A DNA stretch of 64,000 nucleotides from Azoarcus sp. KH32C (lineage in GTDB: Bacteria; Pseudomonadota; Gammaproteobacteria; Burkholderiales; Rhodocyclaceae). Positions within the stretch are counted from its first letter, which is position 1. Each line of letters begins with the position of its first letter. This document shows positions 52,426 to 60,321 of the stretch, piece by piece. Both the position numbers and the translations under genes were made by a program. The DNA lies in assembly GCF_000349945.1 (NCBI RefSeq), contig NC_020516.1:558001-622000 (forward strand), read 5' to 3'. The notes beneath the pieces were generated by a model. That model was not told the origin of the DNA. It saw only the letters and a program-made list of their open reading frames with translations, and made no database searches.

Positions 52426-52632
52426 ATGGCAAACGGTACCGTTAAGTGGTTCAATGACTCCAAGGGCTTCGGCTTCATCACCCCGGAAAATGGCGGCGAC
52501 GATCTGTTCGCGCACTTTTCGGCCATTCAGGGCTCCGGCTTCAAGACGCTGGCTGAAGGCCAGCGCGTCACCTTCGATGTGACCACCGGCCCGAAGGGTC
52601 AGCAAGCATCCAACATCCGCGCTGCTGACTAA
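52426..52632 (+). CDS. Cold-shock protein (CspA family)
   Basis: 68-residue single cold-shock domain with RNP1 KGFGFI and RNP2 DLFAHF in the order NGTVKWFNDSKGFGFITPE ... FAHFSAIQ. An RNA chaperone; whether it is cold-induced or constitutive cannot be told. ATG 52426 follows CAGGAT. The gap to divergent ahcY leaves room for a leader of up to about 180 nt containing the dyad TGGAC-N7-GTCCA. A strong terminator follows. Confidence 0.95.
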   Translation: MANGTVKWFNDSKGFGFITPENGGDDLFAHFSAIQGSGFKTLAEGQRVTFDVTTGPKGQQASNIRAAD

Positions 52633-52725
52633 GTGAGCGCTGACCGGGCCGCCCGCAGGCTGAGCCCGGAAATCCCGTCGGTGCCGCGCGGGGCTTCGTC
52701 CCCGATCACGGCCTGACTGGAAAAA

Positions 52726-52752
52726 GCCCGGCCTACGCGCCGGGCTTTTTTT
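52726..52752 (+). terminator. Rho-independent terminator after the cold-shock gene
   Basis: GCCCGGC-CTACGC-GCCGGGC (52726-52745) followed by seven T, with an A-run on the 5' side. It separates the cold-shock gene from the IF-1 gene. Confidence 0.92.
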
Positions 52753-52783
52753 CTTTTCCGCTGTCCCTTCTGGAGTAATCGTC

Positions 52784-53044
52784 ATCGCCAAGGAAGATCT
52801 CATCGAAATGAGCGGTGTCGTGGATGAAGTCCTGCCCGACGCTCGATTCCGCGTGACCCTCGACAATGGTCACTGTCTCATCGCCTATTCCGCAGGCAAG
52901 ATGCGCAAGCATCACATCCGTATTCTGTGCGGCGACAAGGTCTCGCTCGAACTTTCCCCTTACGACCTGAGCAAGGGTCGTATCACTTTCCGTCATCTCG
53001 AAACCCGCGGACCCGCGGGACCGCAGGTCCGACGGCGTCGTTGA
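52784..53044 (+). CDS. infA: Translation initiation factor IF-1, apparently starting at ATC
   Basis: IF-1 is an S1-like OB-fold protein binding the 30S A site. Homologues begin MAKEDLIEM; here those codons are present (AKEDLIEM from 52787) but the first codon is ATC at 52784. GGAG lies eight bases before it, ideal spacing. The first ATG in frame (52808) would remove eight conserved residues and has no ribosome-binding site. The body GVVDEVLPDARFRVTLDNGH ... MRKHHIRILCGDKV is normal and there is an Arg-rich extra tail. AUC initiation is inferred; a base error in this one position is the main alternative. Probably a second infA copy. Confidence 0.8.
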   Translation: MAKEDLIEMSGVVDEVLPDARFRVTLDNGHCLIAYSAGKMRKHHIRILCGDKVSLELSPYDLSKGRITFRHLETRGPAGPQVRRRR

Positions 53045-53086
53045 GCCGTACGCTGCGGGCAGGCGCGGCGGTGTGCCGCGTCCCGC

Positions 53087-53602
53087 TCACTCGCCCAGCA
53101 TCGATTCGATCAACGCAAAGAGGCGGTGATAGAAGTCCGGATCGGCGATCGTCTCTTCGCCGGTCTTGACCATCGCTTCCTTGTCTGCCGTCCACGGCAG
53201 CGAAATCGAACCGATGCCGGCGACGCCGACGCCGGCGCTCGTCGCGGCGGACTTCAGTTCATAGCGCGTCTGCAGCGCGTTCGCGTACATCGCGGTCCCG
53301 AGATTGCTCGGCAGGCACTCCAACGTGATCCCCAAGGTCATGCTGTAGCTCGGCTGCGGCAGGAAGTGCTTGTCGCCGCGGATGCGGGTCGGATTGGTGC
53401 TGTCGACCTGGTAGCCCTGCGAGAGCAGCGCGCGCCGGCCGACTTCGCACGCGGCCGCTGGATCTCGCTGGCTCCATGTGACGAAGGGCGATTCCGCCTT
53501 GAAGGTTTCGGCGCGGTAGGCGGGGGCCGGGGCGTGGGAGCAGCCGGTCAGCAGCAGTCCGCCGAGCAGCAGGGCAGGGGCGCGGCGCGCAAGATGAAAC
53601 AT
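53087..53602 (-). CDS. DUF2242-type lipoprotein
   Basis: 171 residues with a lipoprotein signal (APALLLGGLLLTGCSHAPAP; lipobox LTGC). The mature part (ETFKAESPFVTWSQRDPAAA ... GIGSISLPWTADKEAMVKTG) matches an uncharacterised proteobacterial lipoprotein family, which I place in DUF2242 from memory. Start ATG 53602 gives the best signal peptide; ATG 53620 is possible. Outer-membrane attachment is likely. Convergent with the IF-1 gene. Confidence 0.7.
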   Translation of the reverse strand: MFHLARRAPALLLGGLLLTGCSHAPAPAYRAETFKAESPFVTWSQRDPAAACEVGRRALLSQGYQVDSTNPTRIRGDKHFLPQPSYSMTLGITLECLPSNLGTAMYANALQTRYELKSAATSAGVGVAGIGSISLPWTADKEAMVKTGEETIADPDFYHRLFALIESMLGE

Positions 53603-53814
53603 GGGGAAAATCCGGGGCATGGCGATGCAATGAAGCAGTTTAGAGCATCCGGTGCGCCGTGGGTTCAAGCGAGATGATCGGTAACCGGTCTCTTGTAGCC
53701 TCGGCTTGCGTCAGGGAATAAAACGTATCGGTCGGCTGTTGTTTCGAAAGCGCCGGCCGCCAAGGGATGTCGCGGCGGCGCGCCGAAAACTTCCCCCAAC
53801 GACGTGGATTCCCG

Positions 53815-54309
53815 ATGACAAAAAAAGTCCTGATCCTTGCGGCGTCCCTCGCCGCGTTCTCCGGCTGCAGCTTAGCAGCCGACCCCGCTCCGAACGGCAT
53901 CGTGCTGCCTGAAGGTTTTCGCCAATGGCAGGTGCTGTCGGTGCACCACCGTTCGGACAACACCACCTTGCGCGTCGTACTCGGCAACGAGGCGGCACAA
54001 CAGGCCGTGCGCGAAGGCAAGACGAATCCGTGGCCGGATGGTGTCGTGCTCGGCAAGATGGTCTGGAAAGGCGTCCAGCACGACCGCTGGGCAACGGCGA
54101 CCGAGCCGGGCGGCTTCGTCCACGCCGAGTTCATGACCAAGGATGCGGCGAAGTACGCCGCGACCGGCGGCTGGGGCTATGCCCGCTGGGTCGGGAAGGA
54201 GCTCAAGCCCTACGGCAAGGACGAGAATTTCGTGCAGGAGTGCCTGGGCTGCCACACGCCGCTGAAGGATCGCGACTACGTCTTCACGCATCCGGCAACG
54301 ATGCCCTGA
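53815..54309 (+). CDS. Cytochrome P460-family haem protein
   Basis: 164 residues with a signal sequence (MTKKVLILAASLAAFSGCSL; FSGC could be a weak lipobox). The P460 domain has LPEGFRQWQVLSVHHRSD, GKTNPWPDGVVLGKMVWK and a single haem-c site CLGCH (Cys143, Cys146, His147) near the C-terminus. P460 family members oxidise hydroxylamine in ammonia oxidisers or detoxify NO-related species; in a denitrifier a nitrosative-stress role is plausible. The haem-Lys cross-link cannot be judged from sequence. Confidence 0.85.
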   Translation: MTKKVLILAASLAAFSGCSLAADPAPNGIVLPEGFRQWQVLSVHHRSDNTTLRVVLGNEAAQQAVREGKTNPWPDGVVLGKMVWKGVQHDRWATATEPGGFVHAEFMTKDAAKYAATGGWGYARWVGKELKPYGKDENFVQECLGCHTPLKDRDYVFTHPATMP

Positions 54310-54375
54310 GGCAGGACGCCGCTGCGCATGTGGCAGGCAGGGCGGCGGAGACCACCGCCCTGCAGGTTGGGACGA

Positions 54376-55542
54376 TTACAGCCCGGCGTCGGCGCGCAGC
54401 GCGGCGGCCTTGTCGGTGTTTTCCCAGGTGAATTCCGGCTCGTCGCGGCCGAAGTGGCCGTAGGCGGCGGTCTTGCTGTAGATCGGGCGCAGCAGGTTGA
54501 GCTCCTGGATGATCGCCTTCGGACGCAGGTCGAAGTGGCGCTGGACCAGCTCGACGATCTTCTCGTCGGCGATCGTGCCGGTGCCGAAGGTCTCGACCAT
54601 CATCGACACGGGCTTCGCGACGCCGATCGCGTAGGCGACCTGCACTTCGCAACGGTCGGCGAGGCCGGCCGCGACGATGTTCTTCGCGACCCAGCGACCG
54701 GCGTAGGCGGCCGAACGGTCGACCTTCGACGGATCCTTGCCGGAGAATGCGCCGCCGCCGTGGTGGGCCGCGCCGCCGTAAGTGTCGACAATGATCTTGC
54801 GGCCGGTGAGGCCGCAGTCGCCGTGCGGGCCGCCGATGACGAAGCGGCCGGTCGGGTTGATCAGGTAGCGCACTTCGCCCTGCATCAGCTCCTTGGGCAG
54901 CACCGGCTTGACGATCTCCTCGATCACCAGTTCGGAGAGCTGCGCGTGCGAGACATCCGGGCTGTGCTGGGTCGACACGACGACGGTGTCGATCGCGACC
55001 GGCTTGCCGTCGACATACTTCACGGTGAGCTGGCTCTTCGCATCCGGGCGCAGCCAGTTCAGGCGGCCGTCCTTACGCAGCTCGGCCTGGCGCTGCATGA
55101 TGCGGTGGGCGTAGTAGATCGGTAGCGGCATCAGCGACGGCGTCTCGTTGCACGCGTAGCCGAACATCAGGCCCTGGTCGCCGGCGCCCTGGTCGAGGTC
55201 GATGCCTTCGCCTTCATTGACGCCCTGGGCGATGTCGGGCGACTGGCGGTTGATCGCCGTCAGGATCGCGCACGACTTGTAGTCGAAGCCGATCTCGGAG
55301 TTGTCATAGCCGATGCGGCGGATGACGTCCTGCGCGATTTCCTTGTAGTTCGGGTGGGCGTGGGTCGTGATTTCGCCGGAGATCACGACGAGGCCCGTCG
55401 ACACGAGGGTCTCGCATGCGACGCGTGCCGCGGGATCGTCCGCGAGAATCGCGTCGAGGATGCCGTCGGACACTTGGTCCGCGACCTTGTCGGGATGGCC
55501 TTCCGAGACCGATTCCGAGGTGAAGAGGAATTCCTTGCTCAC
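54376..55542 (-). CDS. metK: S-adenosylmethionine synthetase
   Basis: 388-residue homotetrameric enzyme making SAM from methionine and ATP. Signatures: FTSESVSEGHPDKVADQVSD at the N-terminus, GAGDQGLMFGYA (adenosine site), and the P-loop-like GGGAFSGKDPSKVDRSAAY. Start GTG 55542 is chosen because SKEFLFTSESVSEG is the family N-terminus and AGGAGC lies six bases upstream. A terminator-like hairpin ends just before this ribosome-binding site and a strong promoter is 170 bp upstream, so transcription attenuation is likely. Confidence 0.97.
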   Translation of the reverse strand: MSKEFLFTSESVSEGHPDKVADQVSDGILDAILADDPAARVACETLVSTGLVVISGEITTHAHPNYKEIAQDVIRRIGYDNSEIGFDYKSCAILTAINRQSPDIAQGVNEGEGIDLDQGAGDQGLMFGYACNETPSLMPLPIYYAHRIMQRQAELRKDGRLNWLRPDAKSQLTVKYVDGKPVAIDTVVVSTQHSPDVSHAQLSELVIEEIVKPVLPKELMQGEVRYLINPTGRFVIGGPHGDCGLTGRKIIVDTYGGAAHHGGGAFSGKDPSKVDRSAAYAGRWVAKNIVAAGLADRCEVQVAYAIGVAKPVSMMVETFGTGTIADEKIVELVQRHFDLRPKAIIQELNLLRPIYSKTAAYGHFGRDEPEFTWENTDKAAALRADAGL

Positions 55543-55555
55543 TGAGCTGCTCCTG

Positions 55556-55604
55556 AAAAACAAAAATCCCCGGTGCTGTCCGGCGTTGCCGGCTCCGGGG
55601 ATTT
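55556..55604 (-). terminator. Intrinsic terminator/attenuator just before metK
   Basis: On the reverse strand AAATCCCCGG (55604-55595) pairs perfectly with CCGGGGATTT (55573-55564). An inner hairpin CCGGC-AAC-GCCGG lies between them, and TTTTTGTTTTT follows (55566-55556). The metK ribosome-binding site starts at once after the T-run. A terminator in this position can only make sense as an attenuator. Confidence 0.85.
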
Positions 55605-55706
55605 CGTCGAGCAGGCGACGCTTTAGCAGTACTTGTTTGTCGCGACCGGTTTGGTGCGTTCGCAACGCCGCCCTGCAAGTTGTCGTATTAACTCGGCGGC
55701 TAAGCG
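55605..55706 (-). ncRNA. Structured metK leader RNA, candidate riboswitch
   Basis: Between the metK promoter and terminator the transcript can form a multi-helix fold. Outer stem: CGCTTAGC (55706-55699) with GCTAAAGCG (55627-55619), one bulged A. Inner helices: GCCGCC (55700-55695) with GGCGGC (55672-55667), sharing two bases with the outer stem; ACTTG (55680-55676) with CAAGT (55635-55631); and hairpin GCGTT-GCG-AACGC (55668-55656). A further hairpin CGTCG-CCTGCT-CGACG (55620-55605) competes with the outer stem's 3' strand. I do not recognise a SAM-I, SAM-II or SAM-III aptamer. Confidence 0.55.
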
Positions 55707-55709
55707 ATA

Positions 55710-55737
55710 ATTATAGCTTCCCTATTCAGTCGGTCAA
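55710..55737 (-). promoter_or_regulatory. Sigma-70 promoter for metK
   Basis: On the reverse strand TTGACC (55737-55732) and TATAAT (55715-55710) are 16 bp apart, one of the best promoter matches in the window. Transcription would start near 55703, giving a leader of about 160 nt. Confidence 0.8.
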
Positions 55738-55782
55738 TTGCGCGTCGCCCGTCGGCTCGCACGGGGGCCGACGCTTGTGATC

Positions 55783-56652
55783 GTGACCGTCGATTTTCTC
55801 TTCCGTGTTCTGTCCCGCTTTTCGCTCGCCTGGCTGCACCGCCTGGGCGGCGTTGCCGGCTGGCTGACCTGGCGCTTCTCGCCAACCTATGCCCGCCGTC
55901 TCGAGGAAAACCTGACCCGTGCGCTGGGCCGCAAGGATCCCGCGATCCTGCGCGCCGCGATCCGCGAAGCCGGCCGCCAAGCCCTCGAATTGCCTTACGT
56001 GTGGCTGCGTCCGCAGGACGAGGTGCTGTCGCGCATCGTCCGCGTCGAAGGCGCCGAGCTGCTCGTGCAGGCGCGTGCGGACGGCGCCAGCGTGCTGCTG
56101 CTGACGCCGCATCTAGGCTGCTTCGAGATGTGCGCCCAGTACTGTTCGACGCATGGCCCGATCACGGTGCTGTTCCGTGAGCCGCGCAAGGCGGCGCTGG
56201 GGCCCCTGATGGAGGCGGGGCGCAAGCGCGGCAACATCAATGTGGCGCCGGCCGACGTCTCGGGCGTGCGCCGTCTCGTGAAGGCGCTGCGCGGCGGCGA
56301 GATGGTCGGCATGCTGCCGGACCAGGCCCCGGGGCAGGGCGAGGGCGTGTGGGCGCCGTTCTTCGGCAAGCTCGCGTGGACGATGACGCTCGCCGCGCGC
56401 CTGTCGGAAGTGAAGGGCGTGCGCGTGATCATGCTGTGGACCGAGCGCCTGCCGCGCGGCGAAGGCTACGTGCTGCGCCTGTCGGAGCCGGCCGAGCCGA
56501 TCACCGGTTCGCTGGAGGAACGCTGCGTGGCGATCAACCGCGAGATCGAGCGCCTGATCCTCGCGTGCCCGCAGCAGTACCTGTGGGGCTACAACCGCTA
56601 CAAGCGTCCCTCCGGCGTCGAGCCGCCGCCGGCCGAGGGGGGCGCGCAATGA
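55783..56652 (+). CDS. LpxL/LpxM-family lysophospholipid acyltransferase, copy 1
   Basis: 289 residues, inner-membrane anchored by an N-terminal hydrophobic helix. The catalytic HX4(D/E) motif appears as TPHLGCFE (His-X4-Glu), followed by VLFREPRKAALGPLMEAGR and LPDQAPGQGEGVWAPFFG. The family adds secondary acyl chains to lipid A (HtrB/MsbB). GTG 55783 (TVDFLFRVLSR) is preferred by similarity; the frame is open from TTG 55738. Its stop overlaps the ATG of a second family member, so the two are translationally coupled. Confidence 0.88.
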   Translation: MTVDFLFRVLSRFSLAWLHRLGGVAGWLTWRFSPTYARRLEENLTRALGRKDPAILRAAIREAGRQALELPYVWLRPQDEVLSRIVRVEGAELLVQARADGASVLLLTPHLGCFEMCAQYCSTHGPITVLFREPRKAALGPLMEAGRKRGNINVAPADVSGVRRLVKALRGGEMVGMLPDQAPGQGEGVWAPFFGKLAWTMTLAARLSEVKGVRVIMLWTERLPRGEGYVLRLSEPAEPITGSLEERCVAINREIERLILACPQQYLWGYNRYKRPSGVEPPPAEGGAQ

Positions 56653-57530
56653 GAATCCTGAGCTATCTCGCGGTCGCCGTCTTCTGGCTGCTGCACTGGT
56701 TGCCGCTGCCGGTGCTGGCCGTGCTGGGCGAGTGCTTGGGCGAACTGCTGTTCCTGTTCGGGCGCCATCGCCGCCATGTCGTCAGCGTCAATCTGCGCCT
56801 GTGCTTCCCTGAGCTCGACGACGCAGCCCGGCGGCGCCTCGCGCGTGCGCATTTCCGCGCGCTCGGCCGCAGCCTGCTGGAGCGCGGGCTTGTGTGGTGG
56901 GCGAGCAAGGAGCGGCTGAAAAAGCTGATCCGCTTCGAAGGGGTGGAGCATCTGCGTGCGCTCGTCGACGCCGGCACGCCGGTGATGATGCTGTCGCCGC
57001 ACTTCCTCGGCCTTGACATGGGCGGCGCGCGCATCGCGATGGAGTTCGACAGCGTCAGCGTCTACGCGCGGCAGAACAACCCGGTCTTCGACCGCCTGCT
57101 GTATCACGGCCGCAGCCGTTTCGGCGACCAGCTGCTGCTGTCGCGCCAGGACGGGGTGCGTGGCACGATCAAGGCGATGAAGGCCGGACGGCCCTTCTAC
57201 TATTTGCCGGACATGGACTACGGGCGCAAGGATGCGATCTTCGTGCCCTTCTTCGGCGTGCCGGCGGCGACGATCACCGGCGTGTCGCGCCTCGCGCGTC
57301 TCGCGCGCGCGGCGGTCGTCCCCTGCGTGACGCGCCAGTTGCCGGGCGGGCGCGGCTACGTGGTCGAATTCGGCGCGCCGTGGGCCGATTTTCCGACCGA
57401 GGACGTCGAGGCTGATACCCTGCGCATGAACCGTTGGCTCGAATCGGTGGTCCGTACGATGCCGGAGCAGTATTACTGGGTGCACCGCCGCTTCAAGACC
57501 CGCCCGCGCGGCGAGCCGCGGCTATATTGA
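56649..57530 (+). CDS. LpxL/LpxM-family lysophospholipid acyltransferase, copy 2
   Basis: 293 residues. The catalytic motif is SPHFLGLD (His-X4-Asp), the standard form, with FYYLPDMDYGRKDAIFVPFFG corresponding to the conserved PDQ/FFG block. N-terminal membrane helix MRILSYLAVAVFWLLHWLPL. It overlaps the first copy (ATGA). The pair probably adds the two secondary acyl groups of lipid A in order; which is LpxL and which LpxM cannot be told. Confidence 0.9.
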   Translation: MRILSYLAVAVFWLLHWLPLPVLAVLGECLGELLFLFGRHRRHVVSVNLRLCFPELDDAARRRLARAHFRALGRSLLERGLVWWASKERLKKLIRFEGVEHLRALVDAGTPVMMLSPHFLGLDMGGARIAMEFDSVSVYARQNNPVFDRLLYHGRSRFGDQLLLSRQDGVRGTIKAMKAGRPFYYLPDMDYGRKDAIFVPFFGVPAATITGVSRLARLARAAVVPCVTRQLPGGRGYVVEFGAPWADFPTEDVEADTLRMNRWLESVVRTMPEQYYWVHRRFKTRPRGEPRLY

Positions 57531-57638
57531 CATGACCGCCGCACCGGGCGGGAAGTGGACTCCCCCCGGTCGCTGCGCGAGAATTCCCGGATTCGCCCCG
57601 CGCGGATCCCCCGCCACCCTCCTACCCGAAGATTCGCC

Positions 57639-58472
57639 ATGCGCCTGCGCTTTGCCAAGATGCACGGACTGGGCAACGATTTCGTCGTCATCGACGCGGT
57701 CCGCCAGTCCGTCGAGCTGACTCCCGAACGCGTCCGTTTTCTCGCCGATCGCCATTTCGGCGTCGGCTGCGACCAGCTGCTGGTGGTCGAACCGGCCTCG
57801 CAGCTCGGCGTCGATTTCCGCTACCGCATCTTCAACGCGGACGGCGGCGAGGTCGAGCAGTGCGGCAACGGGGCGCGTTGTTTCGTGCGCTTCGTGCATG
57901 AGCAGGGCCTGACCGAGAAGCGCGAGATCCGCGTCGAGACGAAGTCGGGAGTGATCGCGCCCAAGCTCGAAGAAAGCGGGCTCGTGACCGTCGACATGGG
58001 CGTGCCGGTATTCGAGCCGGCGCGCGTGCCCTTCGTGTCGGACTCCGACGCGGTGGTTCAGCCGCTCGACGTTGCGGGCGAGACGGTGGCGATCACCGCT
58101 GTGTCGATGGGCAATCCGCATGCGGTGCAGGTCGTCGCCGACGTCGACAGCGCGCCGGTTGCGAGCCAGGGGCCGCTGATCGAGAACCACGCCCGTTTCC
58201 CGGCGCGGGTGAACGCCGGCTTCATGCAGGTTGTCGACGAGCACAACATCCGCCTTCGCGTGTACGAGCGCGGCGCGGGCGAGACGCTTGCCTGTGGCAC
58301 GGGCGCCTGCGCCGCGGTCGTCGCCGGCATCAGCCGCGAACTGCTCGCGTCGCCGGTGCGCGTGCAGACGCGCGGTGGCGAACTCGACATCGCCTGGGGC
58401 GGTCCGGGCCAGCCCGTGATGATGACCGGCCCCGCCGTGACCGTATTTGCCGGCGAGATCGAACTCGCCTGA
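57639..58472 (+). CDS. dapF: Diaminopimelate epimerase
   Basis: 277 residues. It interconverts LL- and meso-diaminopimelate for lysine and peptidoglycan synthesis. The two catalytic Cys are in CGNGARC (about residue 73) and CGTGAC (about residue 222), with KMHGLGNDFVVID at the start and MGNPHAV in the middle. No strong ribosome-binding site is seen before ATG 57639. The order dapF-DUF484-xerC is conserved in proteobacteria. Confidence 0.97.
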   Translation: MRLRFAKMHGLGNDFVVIDAVRQSVELTPERVRFLADRHFGVGCDQLLVVEPASQLGVDFRYRIFNADGGEVEQCGNGARCFVRFVHEQGLTEKREIRVETKSGVIAPKLEESGLVTVDMGVPVFEPARVPFVSDSDAVVQPLDVAGETVAITAVSMGNPHAVQVVADVDSAPVASQGPLIENHARFPARVNAGFMQVVDEHNIRLRVYERGAGETLACGTGACAAVVAGISRELLASPVRVQTRGGELDIAWGGPGQPVMMTGPAVTVFAGEIELA

Positions 58473-58516
58473 ACCCTACCCCCGGGGCGTCCTCCGCCCG
58501 ACTGGAGTTGTCTGCA

Positions 58517-59167
58517 ATGAATGCCGCCGATGTCGCACGTTACTTGAAGGAAAACCCCGATTTCCTGTCCGATCACGGAGAGTTGTTTGCCGAACTGACG
58601 GTGCCGCACCCGCACGGTGGGCAGGCGATCTCGCTTTCCGAGCGGCAACTGCACGCGCTGCGCGACAAGATCCGCCTGCTCGAAGGCAAGCTCGCCGAGC
58701 TGATCCGCTTCGGCGAGGAGAACGACGAGATCGGCGGCAAGGTGCATCGCATGAGCCTCGAGCTGCTGGCCGCGGAAGACTACGAGAGCCTGCGCAGCGT
58801 GCTGTTCGAAAGCCTGCGCAGCGACTTCTCGGTGCCGAATGTCGCCCTGCGCGTGTGGAACAGCGTGCTGACGCGCGCCGGCGAGGATTTTTCGCCGGTC
58901 AGCGAATCGGTGCGCTTCTTCGCCGGCGACCTGCGCCACCCCTACTGCGGCGCACCCGGCAACCTCGAGGTGCTGGACTGGTTCGGCGTCGTTGCGCCGC
59001 ACGTGCGCTCGGTCGCGCTCGTGCCGCTGCGCCGCGACGCTCAGGTGTTCGGCCTGCTCGCGCTCGGTAGCGAAGAGGCCGAGCGCTTCTACGCGGAGAT
59101 GGGCACGCTCTACCTGTCGCGCATCGGCGACCTCGTCGCCGCCGCCCTGCGCCGCCAGCTCGGCTGA
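58517..59167 (+). CDS. DUF484 family protein (GAF-like)
   Basis: 216 residues: N-terminal VARYLKENPDFLSDHGELFAEL, a coiled-coil segment (SLSERQLHALRDKIRLLEGK), then a GAF-like domain. DUF484 proteins (YigA in E. coli) nearly always lie between dapF and xerC, but their function is unknown. ATG 58517 is used, with TTG 58508 as alternative. The next gene starts two bases after its stop. Confidence 0.9.
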   Translation: MNAADVARYLKENPDFLSDHGELFAELTVPHPHGGQAISLSERQLHALRDKIRLLEGKLAELIRFGEENDEIGGKVHRMSLELLAAEDYESLRSVLFESLRSDFSVPNVALRVWNSVLTRAGEDFSPVSESVRFFAGDLRHPYCGAPGNLEVLDWFGVVAPHVRSVALVPLRRDAQVFGLLALGSEEAERFYAEMGTLYLSRIGDLVAAALRRQLG

Positions 59168-59169
59168 GC

Positions 59170-60096
59170 ATGGACGCGCCGCGGGAAGACGAGAGCGGGG
59201 CGCTGGAGCCGCCGGAGTGGCTGGCCCCCTATCTCGACTACCTCGCGAGCCAGCGGCGCGCCGCCCCGCTGACACTCGAAAACTACCGCCGCGATCTCCA
59301 GCGCCTCCATGCCTTGTGTGACGGACGTTCGCCGGTCGATCTGACCGCCCATGACATCCGCCGCTTCGTGGCGCGCCTGCATGGACAGGGGCTGGGCGGG
59401 CGCTCGATCGCGCGCGTGCTGTCGGCGTGGCGCGGCCTCTATCGCTGGCTGATCCGCCATCGGCGGGTGCTGCAGGTGAATCCCGTCGAAGGCGTGCGCG
59501 CGCCGAAGTCGCCGCAGCGCCTGCCGAAGGCGCTGTCGCCGGATCAGGCCCAGGCGCTTCTCGACGCGCCCGGCGAGGAGCCGCTCGACGTGCGCGACCG
59601 CGCGATGTTCGAGCTCTTCTATTCGTCCGGGCTGCGCCTGGCCGAACTCGCGGCGCTCGATATCGGCGGCGGACTCGATCCCGTCGAAAGCATGGTCACG
59701 GTGCGCGGCAAGCGCAACAAGATGCGCACGGTGCCGGTCGGCAAGCCGGCGCTCGCGGCCGTGCAGGCCTGGCTCGCCGAGCGCGCTGCCTTCGTCCTGG
59801 CTGAGGGTGAGGCAGCGCTCTTTGTCACGCGCTCGGGCGGGCGCATGAGTCCCGGCGCGATCCGCTCACGGCTCGCGGCTTGGGCGCAGAAGTGCGGGCT
59901 GGGTGTGCACGTGCATCCACATATGCTGCGTCACAGTTTCGCCAGCCACCTGCTGCAGTCGAGCGGCGATCTTCGCGCCGTGCAGGAGTTGCTCGGCCAT
60001 GCCAGCATTCGCAGCACGCAGGTGTATACCCACCTCGATTTCCAGCATCTGGCGAAGGTCTACGACGCGGCGCATCCCCGTGCAAAGCGCCGCTGA
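59170..60096 (+). CDS. xerC: Tyrosine recombinase XerC
   Basis: 308 residues. With XerD it resolves chromosome dimers at dif under FtsK control. N-terminal SAM-like core-binding domain, then the catalytic set: Arg in SSGLRLAEL, Lys in VRGKRNKMR, HMLRHSFASHLL (His and Arg), His in LLGHASI and the nucleophilic Tyr in TQVYTHLD. It follows DUF484 with two-base spacing. Context (dapF, DUF484) and the absence of any mobile element make it the housekeeping recombinase. XerD is not in the window. Confidence 0.95.
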   Translation: MDAPREDESGALEPPEWLAPYLDYLASQRRAAPLTLENYRRDLQRLHALCDGRSPVDLTAHDIRRFVARLHGQGLGGRSIARVLSAWRGLYRWLIRHRRVLQVNPVEGVRAPKSPQRLPKALSPDQAQALLDAPGEEPLDVRDRAMFELFYSSGLRLAELAALDIGGGLDPVESMVTVRGKRNKMRTVPVGKPALAAVQAWLAERAAFVLAEGEAALFVTRSGGRMSPGAIRSRLAAWAQKCGLGVHVHPHMLRHSFASHLLQSSGDLRAVQELLGHASIRSTQVYTHLDFQHLAKVYDAAHPRAKRR

Positions 60097-60321
60097 GAAA
60101 CCCCTGAGAAGCGCATAGAACGGGCGTTCCGCGTGGAGTGCAAATATGTGTGAATTTGTGCCCAAATCGGGTAGCAACATTAGCGGGAGGTGATGGGGTC
60201 TGGGCTATGCTCGGCTAGAAACCTGCTCGCTAAAGGGGTCGGAACAGAGTCTGGATGCGACCGAGTTTTGATGACGGCTGCCTTGTGTGCCCCGAGGAAT
60301 GGGCGAAGAAATGAGGCGGTC

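Noticed and set aside
59170..60096. XerC-like recombinase as sign of a mobile element
   Set aside because: It sits in the conserved dapF-DUF484-xerC order, with no att repeats or cargo genes, so it is the housekeeping recombinase.
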